From assembly GCA_019637295.1 (NCBI GenBank), contig JAHBVX010000010.1, positions 186,001 to 250,000 of the forward strand: DNA of 64,000 bases, written 5' to 3'. Positions 10,880 to 19,697 of this stretch are shown piece after piece. This DNA is from Polyangiaceae bacterium (GTDB taxonomy: Bacteria; Myxococcota_A; Polyangia; Polyangiales; Polyangiaceae). Position 1 is the stretch's first letter. Each line of letters starts with the position of its first letter. The notes under the pieces were generated by a model, which ran no database searches, was not told where the DNA came from, and saw nothing but the letters and a program-made list of their open reading frames with translations. Position numbers and translations under genes: made by a program.

Positions 10880-11473
10880 ATGCCGGCTACCAAGACTCGC
10901 TGCGCCTGGGCTGGGAGCGACCCAGCGTACGTCGCGTATCACGACACTGAGTGGGGGGTGCCCGTCCACGAGGACCAACTACTGTTCGAGTTCTTGGTGC
11001 TGGAGGGGGCGCAAGCCGGTCTGTCGTGGCTCACCATCTTGAAGAAGCGTGACAACTACCGGCGCGCGTTCGCTGGGTTCGACCCCAAGAAGGTGGCGCG
11101 CTTCGGTGACGCGAAGCTCGCGCAGTTGCTCGGGGACGCAGGCATCGTCCGCAACCGACTGAAGCTCACGTCGGCCGTGCGCAACGCGCGAGCGTTCCTC
11201 GACGTACAGAAGGATTTCGGCAGCTTCGCCGCGTATCAGTGGGGCTTCGTGGGCGGCGAGCCAGTGCAGAACAGCTGGCAGTCCACGAAGGAGCTGCCCG
11301 CGCGCACGGAGCTGTCCGACACCTTCAGCCGGGACCTGAAGCGTCGAGGATTCAACTTCGTGGGTTCGACCATCATCTACGCCCACATGCAGGCCGTGGG
11401 CATGGTCAATGACCACGTGGTCGGCTGCTTCCGGCATCGGCAGGTGGCCAAGCTGGGCAAGGGGCGGCGCTGA
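10880..11473 (+). CDS. tag: DNA-3-methyladenine glycosylase I
   Basis: 197 aa, normal for Tag. The ATG at 10880 gives the conserved start KTRCAW. The zinc ligands of Tag are all present: the Cys in TRCAW, the His in AYHDTEWG, and the His and Cys in NDHVVGCF. The substrate pocket motif (EGAQAGLSWLTILKKR) and helix-hairpin-helix region (GFDPKKVARFG) are intact. It excises 3-methyladenine from alkylated DNA in the cytoplasm. It stands alone, 72 bases after a lipoprotein gene and convergent with the next unit. Confidence 0.95.
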   Translation: MPATKTRCAWAGSDPAYVAYHDTEWGVPVHEDQLLFEFLVLEGAQAGLSWLTILKKRDNYRRAFAGFDPKKVARFGDAKLAQLLGDAGIVRNRLKLTSAVRNARAFLDVQKDFGSFAAYQWGFVGGEPVQNSWQSTKELPARTELSDTFSRDLKRRGFNFVGSTIIYAHMQAVGMVNDHVVGCFRHRQVAKLGKGRR

Positions 11474-11588
11474 CACGGCTCGTCGTGAGGCTGAAGTGGT
11501 AGCCGCAGTAGGCACACGTCAGCGGCGGCGTCGCGGGGCCCGGCGCGCCGCACCCGGGGCAGAGGTTCGCAGCGAGCACGAGGGCCAT
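11406..11588 (-). CDS. Small zinc-ribbon protein (possibly truncated)
   Basis: 60 aa. Residues 10-32 hold CPGCGAP and CAYCGYHF, a two-CxxC zinc ribbon of the kind used in nucleic-acid or protein-binding small proteins. It starts 36 bases after the membrane protein gene at 11625 on the same strand, so it could be the second gene of that unit. After the ribbon the sequence becomes Pro/Ala-rich and runs 68 bases into the tag gene on the other strand, which suggests the original C-terminus is lost. The start codon has no strong ribosome site. Confidence 0.45.
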   Translation of the reverse strand: MALVLAANLCPGCGAPGPATPPLTCAYCGYHFSLTTSRVSAAPCPAWPPADAGSSRPRGH

Positions 11589-11624
11589 GATAGCGCACCC
11601 GGCGTCGGCGCAGGGTCGCGCTGC

Positions 11625-12689
11625 TCAACGGTAAGCGTCGCGGCCCGGACCGTTCGCCAGCGTGGCGCACAGCTCGATGGCGCGGCGAAGCTGGCGCGCG
11701 CTGCTGCAGATCCCCGGCCACGTGACGCGCACGCGCTGGGCGTCGACGCGGATCCAGGTTGGCCCGAGGCGGTCGACGAGCTGGAGCACTTCTCGCGTCA
11801 TCGCCCGCGCTGCCCAATCCGGAGCTCTCCCGTAGAGCTGGTAGCCCTCCGGCAGCACCACACCAGAGGCGGGCTGCAGGTCGCGGGAGCGTGCCCTCGA
11901 CTCGCACGTCAGCTCGAGCTCAGCGATGCGCCGGCCAGCGAGCTGCGCGGTAGCCAGCGTGTCGTAGCCTTCCCCTCGCTCGACGATCTTCACCCCGATG
12001 GGCACGCCGTCGAGCTCCACCGTGAGCACGGGCCAGTCGTCCTTGGTCTTCACGGTCCCGCCGAGGGAGCGGGCGACGCGCCTCCAGGTTCGGCGCAGCT
12101 CCCGCGTCCCGTCGGCGAAGGCCGCCGCGGCCCAAGCCAGCGCCTCGAGCCGCTCGTAGTCGTGCAGTAGGATCGCCGCCTTCACCACGACGCGGCCCTT
12201 GTCGAGTTGAAAGCTGAACCCGTCGCGCGCGACGATGCGCTCGCGCACCACGCGGTTCAGCCACACCCGCGCCACGTCGGGGTCGCTGGCTTTGACCGTG
12301 AAAACGTCATCGAACCCGCGGTCACCGATCTCCACGTCCTGAAACCCGAGCGCGGTTCCGAGCGCGCTCAAGGGGCTGATGGGATCCACGGTGATGGACA
12401 GCTGCTCCGGCGCTCGAGCGCTGGCGCGCGCGCGGGTATACGTCGTGCTGTTCTCGCCGCCCGTGTCATAGTGGTCGAGCTCCACCCTGACACCCTCCAG
12501 CGTCGCGACGATGCGGCGAGGAATCGGGGGAGACCAGTCGCTCTCCGCGGGGGTGAAGGTACCCCCGAGCTCCTCCGCCGCGTACCTCCACGCGACGTCC
12601 GCCGCGGCCCGCACCCGCTGTTGGTGTCGCCACGCCCAGATCAGGAGCCCGATGAATGTCAAGACGGCGAGCCCGAAGAAGGGTTCCAT
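11625..12689 (-). CDS. Hypothetical membrane-anchored protein
   Basis: 354 aa. One N-terminal transmembrane helix (FFGLAVLTFIGLLIWAW) and a basic patch are followed by a large soluble region with two similar halves. Each half contains a GGTFT/GGTVK strand, a P-rich loop, an EL/VELD strand and a HYDTGGE/VERGEGYDT segment, which suggests an internal duplication of a beta-rich domain. No family recognised. The product is likely held at the cytoplasmic membrane. It may be co-transcribed with the small zinc-ribbon ORF downstream. Confidence 0.7.
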   Translation of the reverse strand: MEPFFGLAVLTFIGLLIWAWRHQQRVRAAADVAWRYAAEELGGTFTPAESDWSPPIPRRIVATLEGVRVELDHYDTGGENSTTYTRARASARAPEQLSITVDPISPLSALGTALGFQDVEIGDRGFDDVFTVKASDPDVARVWLNRVVRERIVARDGFSFQLDKGRVVVKAAILLHDYERLEALAWAAAAFADGTRELRRTWRRVARSLGGTVKTKDDWPVLTVELDGVPIGVKIVERGEGYDTLATAQLAGRRIAELELTCESRARSRDLQPASGVVLPEGYQLYGRAPDWAARAMTREVLQLVDRLGPTWIRVDAQRVRVTWPGICSSARQLRRAIELCATLANGPGRDAYR

Positions 12690-12780
12690 TCACCGGATCC
12701 TGTCACGGGGACGGTGCGTGGCGAAGCTCCGCGTGCTCATCGCGGTGGATACAGCAACTTGGCCTACGGTTTGGGCGACC

Positions 12781-13101
12781 ATGGCCGCCAAACCGCGGAT
12801 CTTCACGACATCGTTCGCGAGCGTGTACCCGCTCTATCTGCAGAAGGCTGCGAAGGAGGGGCGGACGAAGGAAGAGGTCGACGAGACGATCACGTGGCTC
12901 AGGGGCTACAGCGATGAGCGGCTTCAGCGCGCCATCGACACCGAGGTCTTCGAAGCGTTCTTCGCCGCTCCCGCGGCGCCCGAGGCAGCTGCTAGTTCCG
13001 CAGCACGATCTGGAACTTGGCGCGCTCTCGGAACAGCTCGGGTCGACCGAAGTCGATGCGTGCGCGCAGGGTGCGCGGCTTCTCGGACGGCGTCGCGCTG
13101 A
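12781..13101 (+). pseudogene. DUF2200 protein, C-terminal half lost
   Basis: The first about 64 residues (KPRIFTTSFASVYPLYLQK, KEGRTKEEVDETITWLRGY, VFEAFFAAP) are a clear DUF2200 match from family knowledge. Intact members are about 110-120 aa and continue with a conserved block (VCG.RVEEIEDPLMQKIRYLDK). None of that is present in any frame here. After the Ala-rich stretch the frame reads antisense through the convergent gene at 12992 until 13101. The gene therefore looks cut off at about 12980. DUF2200 has no assigned function. Confidence 0.75.
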
Positions 13102-13530
13102 ACGCGCAGGTCAGGCGTCGCTCGCAGTCCCGCCGCTTCGACCCGGGCTCTTCGCCGCCGCCCGAGTAGTTACAGATCCAGATCCCCCTTGCCCGGTGGT
13201 GCAGGCAGACCGCTCCACGCTGCGTCCATCCTCGAGTAGCTCGAGCCGGATCGAGCCGTTGGGCAGCTCCTTGGGGCCGACCCACACGGCGTCGAAGTAG
13301 AGGTGCAGACTGTTCGTCTCCGGGGGGTAGGGCATCTCGCCTTCGAAGCCCCGGCTTGGATCTCCGCGAAGCTCCCAGCGTCCGAGCGTCTCGCCTCGCA
13401 GGTTCGCGATCAGGACCGCCACGACGATGACGGTCGGTACGAGCACGACGGCGCCGAGGACCACGCCCATCACGAACCCCGGCCGCCGTCGTCGGGGTAC
13501 TGGCGCTTGGGGCTGGTCAGGCACTCGCAC
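12992..13530 (-). pseudogene. Membrane-anchored hypothetical protein with a frameshift in a G run
   Basis: The first part (13530 to about 13190) has a Pro/Arg-rich start, one transmembrane helix (FVMGVVLGAVVLVPTVIVVAVLIANL) and a beta-rich domain. The second part, in another frame (to 12992), continues plausibly with IWICNYSGGGEEPGSKRRDC and ends FREKFQ-like before a stop. Adding one G to the five-G run (plus-strand C run near 13185-13189) would join them into one protein of about 178 aa with Cys residues on both sides. This is either a recent frameshift or a read error; the sequence alone cannot decide. Confidence 0.6.
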
Positions 13531-13649
13531 GACGGATACTACAGACGTGGTCTCGTGGCGCCGCCTTTGTCGGCGAGACGCGGAACCGGAGAGGAACGCC
13601 TAGCGGCAGCCCCTTGTCGCCGCGCCGTGGTCGCGACAAGCTACGCGCC

Positions 13650-14939
13650 ATGTCGCGAGCTTGGCTCTCTCTCTGCGTGGCGCTCGGATCCGTGGGCTGC
13701 TCGTCGTTGCTCGGTCTCGGAGACTTCGAGGACCAGCAGGATGCCAGCGCGGGAGGGACTTCGAGCGGCGGCGGCGGTGTCGGAGGAGGCAGCGGAGGTA
13801 GCAGTGGAGCGGCGGGAGCGGCCGGGAGCGGAGGGACACCGGCGGTCCACTGTGCACCTTGGAACTCGGTCAAGCAGCTCGTGTTCCAGTTCCCGGCCAA
13901 CACGCAGACCGAGAGCAGGATCTTCGGGGGCCCGACCGTGGACCATGCCCTCGCGCTCACGCGAGTCGCTGGCCAGTGGTCCGCACGCCTGATCACCAGC
14001 CAGGGCCCCGCGGAGCAGACGACCTTCTCCGACCTGGAGGCGGACGTGGCGACCTTCAACCAGGCCACGGTGACGCTGCATGGCATGGTGGGCGATGTGC
14101 CGACCTCGCGGCCCTTCACGCCGCAGAACAACCAGCTCGAGCCGGGTGTCGACGTCGCGCTGCCCACGGATCCAACCTGTCCGGAGATCATGCGCAACGT
14201 GTTCACGGTCGGGGATCAGCACGTCCACTACGCAGCCGTGTGTCGCAACAACCCGGAGACCTTCTCGCGGATCTACACCGCGTCTTCCGGTGCCGCCGGA
14301 GTCACCGTCGTCGCCGAGGGCGCCGCCGGAGGGTACAGCAACCCTGAGTTCAAGCTTCAGGGTATCAGCGTGGACGACACGGGTGCCTCCGTGGACGCCG
14401 TCATAGCGGCCGGAGACCAGCTCGGTTCGGCCATGACCTACTACCTATCGGGCGTGGGCTTCGTTCCTGCGCCCCTGAGCCCCGCCTTGCCTGGCGGCGG
14501 AGTCGCGCACGTCGGGGCCGCGTCGCAGGCTGGCACTACGCCGGGGTTCTTGCTCCTGGTGGCGAACGTCGCGGTCGCGCCGCCGAGCGCCGCCCTGTTC
14601 GCGGGCGTCGTCACCACGCCAACCGACTTGGACAACCTGACGAAGGTCGATGTGGAGCTGGGCACCACGCTCCCAGCCGTCGGCAAGATGGCTCATGATC
14701 AGAACTACGTGTGGATGCCCATCGCAGGGGGTGGCACCCCGGAGGCGAAGGCCATCTTCCTGGCCCGCGGCACGGGGGAGTTCCGCGGCATACCCACGCT
14801 GTTCACGCCGGAGACAGGCGAGACCGTGGTCGGCGTGCAGCTCGCGCGGATCAAGGAGCTCACGGGTTACGTCGCGCTGGTGACGGTCCAGACCGCGACG
14901 AACATCAACATCTACTCGCTGCGGCTGGCCTGCTTGTGA
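13650..14939 (+). CDS. Hypothetical surface lipoprotein
   Basis: 429 aa from the ATG at 13650. A lipoprotein signal (SLCVALGSVGCSS) is followed by a long Gly/Ser/Ala linker (residues about 32-72), the usual myxobacterial outer-membrane lipoprotein layout. The remaining 350 residues look like a beta-rich, repeat-type domain (repeated short blocks ending in G-x-D/G and aromatic-rich strands), without catalytic motifs that I can identify. It ends 40 bases before the convergent PEGA protein gene. Confidence 0.75.
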   Translation: MSRAWLSLCVALGSVGCSSLLGLGDFEDQQDASAGGTSSGGGGVGGGSGGSSGAAGAAGSGGTPAVHCAPWNSVKQLVFQFPANTQTESRIFGGPTVDHALALTRVAGQWSARLITSQGPAEQTTFSDLEADVATFNQATVTLHGMVGDVPTSRPFTPQNNQLEPGVDVALPTDPTCPEIMRNVFTVGDQHVHYAAVCRNNPETFSRIYTASSGAAGVTVVAEGAAGGYSNPEFKLQGISVDDTGASVDAVIAAGDQLGSAMTYYLSGVGFVPAPLSPALPGGGVAHVGAASQAGTTPGFLLLVANVAVAPPSAALFAGVVTTPTDLDNLTKVDVELGTTLPAVGKMAHDQNYVWMPIAGGGTPEAKAIFLARGTGEFRGIPTLFTPETGETVVGVQLARIKELTGYVALVTVQTATNINIYSLRLACL

Positions 14940-14979
14940 GCTGACGGCCGGAGCCGAGACTCCCGAGCAAGACGCGCGC

Positions 14980-15984
14980 TCAGAACGCGCCGGTCAGGCC
15001 GACCCCGCCTCCCGACGTCCCGACGAACGGCACGACCCGGGGCCGCGTAGTGCGGCGCCGAGCGCTCGCTTCAGCGCCGGAGTCGGCGACCAGGAAGTAG
15101 ATCCCCGCCCCCAACGCGGCGACGCCGACCCCGACGCCGATGGTCGAGAGCAGCGCCTTGGTCTCGGCCGCGTCGATCTCCTTGCGGCCGGCGGGCGTGC
15201 ACTGCTTGTTCGGGCACAACGCGGCGTCGTTCTCCGCGGCGTTGGCTTGGGACTGCGCAAGGGCGCCGAACGTCACGCCGGTGCCCAACGCCACGACGCC
15301 CACACCGGCCAGGACGTAGCCGAGGGTCTTGCTGCCTGCGGGAGCTCGGTCCAGCGTTACGTCTCCGCCAGCCGACCCACCTGCACCGGAGTCTCCGACC
15401 CCATTGGCCCCGGGCTTCAGTGGGGGGATGGCGACAGACTGCGAGTCCCCGTCGGGGCCGACCGTGACGCTGCCTCGGTACGGCTCGTAGCCCGGAGCGG
15501 TCGCTTCGATGGTGTGCTCACCCGGATCGACGGCCACGGGCACACCGAAGGCCCCGGCGGTCAAGACGACGTCCCCGCGCTTCACCTCCAGGCCCGGCGG
15601 TCGTTCGCCGGGCAGCGTGATCGTCAGCCGGGAGAGCTTCGACTCCAGCCGCTCGGCCCCCTCCCGTGCGCTGGTCTCGTGCGCGGTGCGCCCGGCCGTT
15701 CGCGCGGCCGTGATCGTCTGGCGGAAGAGCGCCCAGGCCGACGCGGTCATTCCTCGCTTCTCGTAGCAGAGCGCCAGGTTCAGCATCGTGCCGGGCGACG
15801 GATCCTCCCGATTGCTCGCGTCGAAGCGCTCGCACGCGCCGGCGAAGTCTCCCGCCTCCATGAGCCTTCGTCCCTCGACGAAGAGCGTCTCGGCGAGCGC
15901 CTTGTCTCCAGCGAGAGCTGGCGCCCCCAGCGAGAGCGCGAAGGCGACGGCGGCGAGGCGGACCCAGCGGAGACTAGCGTTCAT
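14980..15984 (-). CDS. Secreted TPR-PEGA domain protein
   Basis: 334 aa. It has a signal peptide (VRLAAVAFALSLGAPALAG), two TPR-like helices (ALAETLFVEGRRLMEAGDFAGA, PGTMLNLALCYEKRG), then a PEGA-like beta domain (LEVKRGDVVL...VPVAVDPGEHTIEATAPGYEPY) near residues 130-175. A Gly-rich linker precedes two hydrophobic helices (LGYVLAGVGVVALGTGVTFGA and ALLSTIGVGVGVAALGAGIYFLV). This arrangement is very common in Polyangiales next to Ser/Thr kinase genes. Its start overlaps the end of the kinase gene by 11 bases, so they form an operon. Its function is probably in a membrane-bound sensing or assembly complex; the ligand is unknown. Confidence 0.85.
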   Translation of the reverse strand: MNASLRWVRLAAVAFALSLGAPALAGDKALAETLFVEGRRLMEAGDFAGACERFDASNREDPSPGTMLNLALCYEKRGMTASAWALFRQTITAARTAGRTAHETSAREGAERLESKLSRLTITLPGERPPGLEVKRGDVVLTAGAFGVPVAVDPGEHTIEATAPGYEPYRGSVTVGPDGDSQSVAIPPLKPGANGVGDSGAGGSAGGDVTLDRAPAGSKTLGYVLAGVGVVALGTGVTFGALAQSQANAAENDAALCPNKQCTPAGRKEIDAAETKALLSTIGVGVGVAALGAGIYFLVADSGAEASARRRTTRPRVVPFVGTSGGGVGLTGAF

Positions 15985-17443
15985 TCAGATCGACCTTTGG
16001 GGGGGGAGGCGGAGACTTCGCCGTCGGCGGCGTCGGTGGCGTCGGTGGCGTGGGGGGTGTGGGCGGGCTCGGGGGCGTGGGCGCGACGACCTTGACCACT
16101 CGAGAGGTCTTGATCGGCTCCAGGGCGGCGGGCTGGGCGCTGGCGGTGGGAGGATCGGCTGCTACTTCGATCTCGGGGCTCGCGGTCGGAGCGACGGTCT
16201 CGCTCGCGACGGGGAGCGACGAGGCGGCCAGCGGCGGCTCGCCCGCGGCAGTCGCCGGCACGTCCGGAGGTGCGCGACCCGAGCGCGACAGCACCAGGGC
16301 CACCACCGCGAGCGCGAACAGCGGCACCCCCACCAGCAGCGCGACCAGCAGCGGCGACGACCGCTTGGCGGTGAGGTTGGGGTTGGTCGCCACCTGCGCG
16401 AACTGCTGGTTCGCGGTCGAGGCGGCGACGTGAGGAGATGTCGGGCTCAGCGGGGTGCTCGGTGCGCGTGGTGGCAAACCGGGAGAGAGCCCCGAGAGCC
16501 GCGCGATGCGCTGCACCACGGGCTGGGCCGAGGCGGGGGCGAAGGGCGCGAGGGCGAGGGCGAGCTCACCCACGCTCTGGTAGCGCTGGTCGAGGTTGCG
16601 AGCGAACGCGCGCTCGACGACGGCGACGAGCCCTGGGTCCAACCCCGGCCGCGCATCGTTCAGCGGACGCGGGGTGCCCGTTGCGATCTCCACGACCAAC
16701 GCGGGGAAGGTGTCCGCGTCGAAGGGGAATGCGTTGCACAGTAGCTGATAGAGCGTCACCCCCAGCGCGTACACGTCCGTGCGGTGATCCACCGAGCGCG
16801 ACTGGCGAATTTGCTCCGGCGACATGTACAGCGCACTACCCAGCGTGGCTGTCGTGCGCGTGAGCTGGTGGTCTCCTTCGTTCCTCGCGTCCATCACCTT
16901 GGAGATGCCGAAGTCGAGCACCTTCACGAACGGAGAACCGTCGGCATGCCGGGTCACGAACAGATTGGCGGGCTTGATGTCCCGGTGCACGATGCCGTGG
17001 GAGTGCGCCTCCGCGATCGCGTCGCACGCCTGGAGCACCAGATCGACGGCGTCCACCGGCGCCATGGGGCCGTGATTGTCCAGGAGCTGGGACGCGTCCT
17101 CCCCCTGCAAGAACTCCATCACCATGTAGGGAGCGCCGTTCTCGAGGGTGCCCACGTCGCTCACCTTCGCGACGTGGGGACTCTTGATCCGCACTGCGGC
17201 CCGCGCCTCACGCAAGAAGCGCTCGGCCGCTTCCTCGTGCTCGGCGAACCCGGGCAGTAGGAACTTCATCGCGACGCGCTCGCCGAGCGCGACGTGCGTG
17301 GCTTCGAGCACGACTCCCATGCCGCCCTGCCCAATCAGGCGCTCGACGCGGTACTTGCCAACCAAGACTTCGCCGGGTTGGATGGAGACGAGGGGATCCA
17401 CGCGCAGATGGTGCCGCCAAGCCGTCGCGGCGGCAAGGCCCAC
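15974..17443 (-). CDS. Membrane Ser/Thr protein kinase (PknB-type)
   Basis: 489 aa from the GTG at 17443; a second GTG at 17401 would remove 14 residues and neither has a strong ribosome site. The kinase domain spans about residues 30-300. It has the Gly loop IGQGGMGVV, catalytic K60 (VAMKFL), HRDIKPAN with D155, DFG at 177-179 and the APE-like SPEQ. A Pro/Ser linker, one transmembrane helix (about 360-382) and an outer Ala/Pro/Thr-rich tail with repeated PPTP follow. It phosphorylates proteins on Ser/Thr at the inner face of the membrane. The PEGA protein overlapping its 3' end is a likely partner. Confidence 0.93.
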   Translation of the reverse strand: MGLAAATAWRHHLRVDPLVSIQPGEVLVGKYRVERLIGQGGMGVVLEATHVALGERVAMKFLLPGFAEHEEAAERFLREARAAVRIKSPHVAKVSDVGTLENGAPYMVMEFLQGEDASQLLDNHGPMAPVDAVDLVLQACDAIAEAHSHGIVHRDIKPANLFVTRHADGSPFVKVLDFGISKVMDARNEGDHQLTRTTATLGSALYMSPEQIRQSRSVDHRTDVYALGVTLYQLLCNAFPFDADTFPALVVEIATGTPRPLNDARPGLDPGLVAVVERAFARNLDQRYQSVGELALALAPFAPASAQPVVQRIARLSGLSPGLPPRAPSTPLSPTSPHVAASTANQQFAQVATNPNLTAKRSSPLLVALLVGVPLFALAVVALVLSRSGRAPPDVPATAAGEPPLAASSLPVASETVAPTASPEIEVAADPPTASAQPAALEPIKTSRVVKVVAPTPPSPPTPPTPPTPPTPPTAKSPPPPPKVDLNER

Positions 17444-17521
17444 GCCGTTCGGGCCGTCACGGCGCGCTGACGCTGCCGCTCGCGGGGAATGCGGGGGGCG
17501 GCGGGAGCGTAGGAGCGCTCC

Positions 17522-18087
17522 ATGAGAGCCCCACGCTACGGTAGGCTCCTGACGGCCGCGTTGTCCGCCGTGTGGTTGGGCGCCTGCGCGGGTGCCGAGC
17601 GTGTGGCCACTCAGCCAGCGCCCGAACAGCGCACCCTGACGGTGCTGACCTACAACGTCAACTACGGCCTGCAGGGTGACGAGTCGGGCGTCGGTGCCAT
17701 ACGCGACGCGAAGGCAGATGTCGTGTTACTGCAGGAGACGACGCACCGTTGGGAGGCTGCAATCGAAGCCCAGCTCGTGGACGAGTACCCGACCCGTAGA
17801 TACCTGCGCGCGCCGGTCGCGGGCGGCATGGCTGTGGTTCGGGCGGAGGCGCCCTCGCCTTCCTGGAGCAGCGCGGCTACAAGAGCGCCCGCGGCGAGTT
17901 CGGCGGCGAGAGCGCGACCTGGCGCTGGACCACGAGCGTCGGGACGGTTCGTGCCGAGCTCGACCACATCGTGTACGGACCCGGACTCGAACCGCTGTCG
18001 GTCAACGTGGTCGCCGCCGGTCGTTCGGACCACCTGCCCGTCATCGGTCGCTTCGTCCTGACCAAGGGTTCGGCCACGCTGTTGTAG
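17522..18087 (+). pseudogene. Endonuclease/exonuclease/phosphatase (EEP) family gene with internal deletion
   Basis: The 5' part is a good EEP start: lipoprotein-like signal (WLGACAG), LTYNVNYGL, DVVLLQETT and GGMAVV. The 3' part, in a different frame, is a good EEP end: ALAFLEQRGY, SATWRWTTS, ELDHIVYG, AAGRSDHLPVIGRF, then TAG at 18085. The two meet near 17845-17855. Everything between them in intact relatives, including the catalytic GDFN block, is missing. So both sequence loss and a frame change have occurred, and the product cannot be an active phosphodiesterase. The in-frame product from the first part stops at 18061. Confidence 0.85.
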
Positions 18088-18200
18088 TCAGGCCGAAACC
18101 AGGTGCCGAAGGAGCGGGCGACGGACAGCTTGGCAAGCGTGCACGAACCGCTCTCGAGCCTCCTGCCCTGTAGGGCCACGGCCGTGCTAGCAGATCGTCC

Positions 18201-18857
18201 GTGACGCTTCTCTCCGTTCGCGGCGTGAGCCTGAGCGTGCCAGGCCGACGGCTGCTTCGTGACCTGGAGCTGAACGTGCCGCACGCGGGCTGGGTCGGTG
18301 TCGCGGGGCCCAGCGGTTCGGGGAAGACTCGGCTCCTCCGCGCCATCGCGGGGCTCTGCGACGCGGACGCCGGCGAGTTTCGCTTGCGCGGCACGGACCG
18401 GCAGGAGATGGCGTACCCGGAGTGGCGGCGCCGGGTGAGCTACGTCGGCCAGCGGGCGGTGTTCTTGAAGGGGACGGTGCGGTTCAACCTCGAGCGCCCG
18501 TTTTCCTACGCGTCAGTCGGAGCGCGCTTCGACGTCGCGGCGGCGGCCCGAGAGCTCGAGCAACTGCGGCTTCCTCGGACCGTACTGGAGCAGGACGCGC
18601 GAAGTCTCTCGGTCGGCGAGCAGCAGCGTGTGGCGCTGCTCCGAACCGTGAGCATCGCGCCGGATGTCGTGCTGCTCGACGAGCCCACCAGTGCGCTCGA
18701 TGAAGAGAGCGTGTCCGCCGTCGAGACGTGGCTCAGGGCTCGCGCCGAGGCGGGCCTGTCCGGGGTGATCGTGAGCCACGATGCGACGCAGCTGACTCGA
18801 CTGACGACCACGCAGCTGAATCTGACGGACTTCTCGCCAGGGGTGCTCGGTGCCTGA
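18201..18857 (+). CDS. fetA: ABC transporter ATP-binding protein, FetA-like iron exporter
   Basis: 218 aa from a GTG start. It shows Walker A GPSGSGKT, the Q-loop YVGQRAVF, the signature LSVGEQQRV, Walker B VVLLDEPTSALD and the switch His in VSHD. The small size and the pairing with a UPF0014 permease identify it as the ATPase of the FetAB type, which in E. coli exports iron and improves survival of peroxide stress. The next gene starts inside its last codons (8-base overlap). FetAB fits with the PerR-KatG block at the left end of the window, though they are 14 kb apart. Confidence 0.85.
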   Translation: MTLLSVRGVSLSVPGRRLLRDLELNVPHAGWVGVAGPSGSGKTRLLRAIAGLCDADAGEFRLRGTDRQEMAYPEWRRRVSYVGQRAVFLKGTVRFNLERPFSYASVGARFDVAAAARELEQLRLPRTVLEQDARSLSVGEQQRVALLRTVSIAPDVVLLDEPTSALDEESVSAVETWLRARAEAGLSGVIVSHDATQLTRLTTTQLNLTDFSPGVLGA

Positions 18858-19659
18858 GCGAGGCGCGCTGCCGATCGGGGTCGCCCAGCTCGGTATGGCC
18901 GCGCTGCTCGTGCTGTGCGCGGGCGCCGTGAGCGTCGGCATGCGCCTCCGCCTGGAGCGCACACTCGCAATCGCGTCGGCGCGCACGGTGCTGCAGTTGT
19001 CCCTCGTCGGCTATGTGCTCGCCTGGGTATTTCGCGTCGAATCCCCCTGGATCTTGGCTGGCGTCCTGCTGATCATGACGGCGGTCGCCGGACACGCCGC
19101 CGTCGCGCGGTCGACCCGACGCTTCGCTGGCGCAGGGGTGGGTGCGTTCCTGACGTTGGTGCTGACGGGACTGGTCACGACCTTCACCGTGACGGGCGTG
19201 ATTCTCGGCGTGCGTCCTTGGTATCACGCTCAGTACGTGGTCCCGCTGCTGGGCATGGTGCTCGGTAATTCGCTCACCGGCGTGTCGCTCTCCCTGGACA
19301 CGCTGCTCGCGGACCTGGACGAGCAACGAGACCGCGTCGAGATGGAACTCGCCCTGGGCGCGACGCGCTGGGAGGCTGCGCGAGGTCCGCTGCGAGAAGC
19401 CGTGCGCCGCGGCATGATCCCGATATTGAACAGCATGACAGTGGTGGGGATCGTGTCCCTGCCGGGCATGATGACCGGGCAGATCCTGGAGGGGGCGGAT
19501 CCTCTCACGGCAGTCAGGTATCAGATCGTGGTCATGTTCATGATCGCCGCCGCCACGGCGCTCGGCTGCATGGGGCTGACCCTCTTCGTCTATTCCAGGC
19601 TATTCAACGAGCGCCATCAGCTTCGCACCGAGCGTATCGAACGGGCAAAAGGCGGTTGA
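18850..19659 (+). CDS. fetB: ABC transporter permease, FetB/UPF0014 family
   Basis: 269 aa from a GTG start, overlapping fetA. It has seven to eight hydrophobic helices. Family marks are ARTVLQLSLVGYVL, PLLGMVLGNSLTGVSLSLD, the E-x-ALGAT block that couples to the ATPase, IPILNSMTVVGIVSLPGMMTGQIL and a C-terminal basic tail (RLFNERHQLRTERIERAKGG). It forms the membrane channel of the exporter with FetA. Iron as substrate rests on the E. coli homologue, not on anything visible here. Confidence 0.88.
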   Translation: MPERGALPIGVAQLGMAALLVLCAGAVSVGMRLRLERTLAIASARTVLQLSLVGYVLAWVFRVESPWILAGVLLIMTAVAGHAAVARSTRRFAGAGVGAFLTLVLTGLVTTFTVTGVILGVRPWYHAQYVVPLLGMVLGNSLTGVSLSLDTLLADLDEQRDRVEMELALGATRWEAARGPLREAVRRGMIPILNSMTVVGIVSLPGMMTGQILEGADPLTAVRYQIVVMFMIAAATALGCMGLTLFVYSRLFNERHQLRTERIERAKGG

Positions 19660-19697
19660 TGCAAGTGCTGGCGGGATCGGGCTCGAGCGCTTTCTCT

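Noticed and set aside
17401-17443. Choice between two GTG starts for the Ser/Thr kinase
   Set aside because: Neither has a clear ribosome site, so the shorter version was not adopted; the kinase domain is unaffected.
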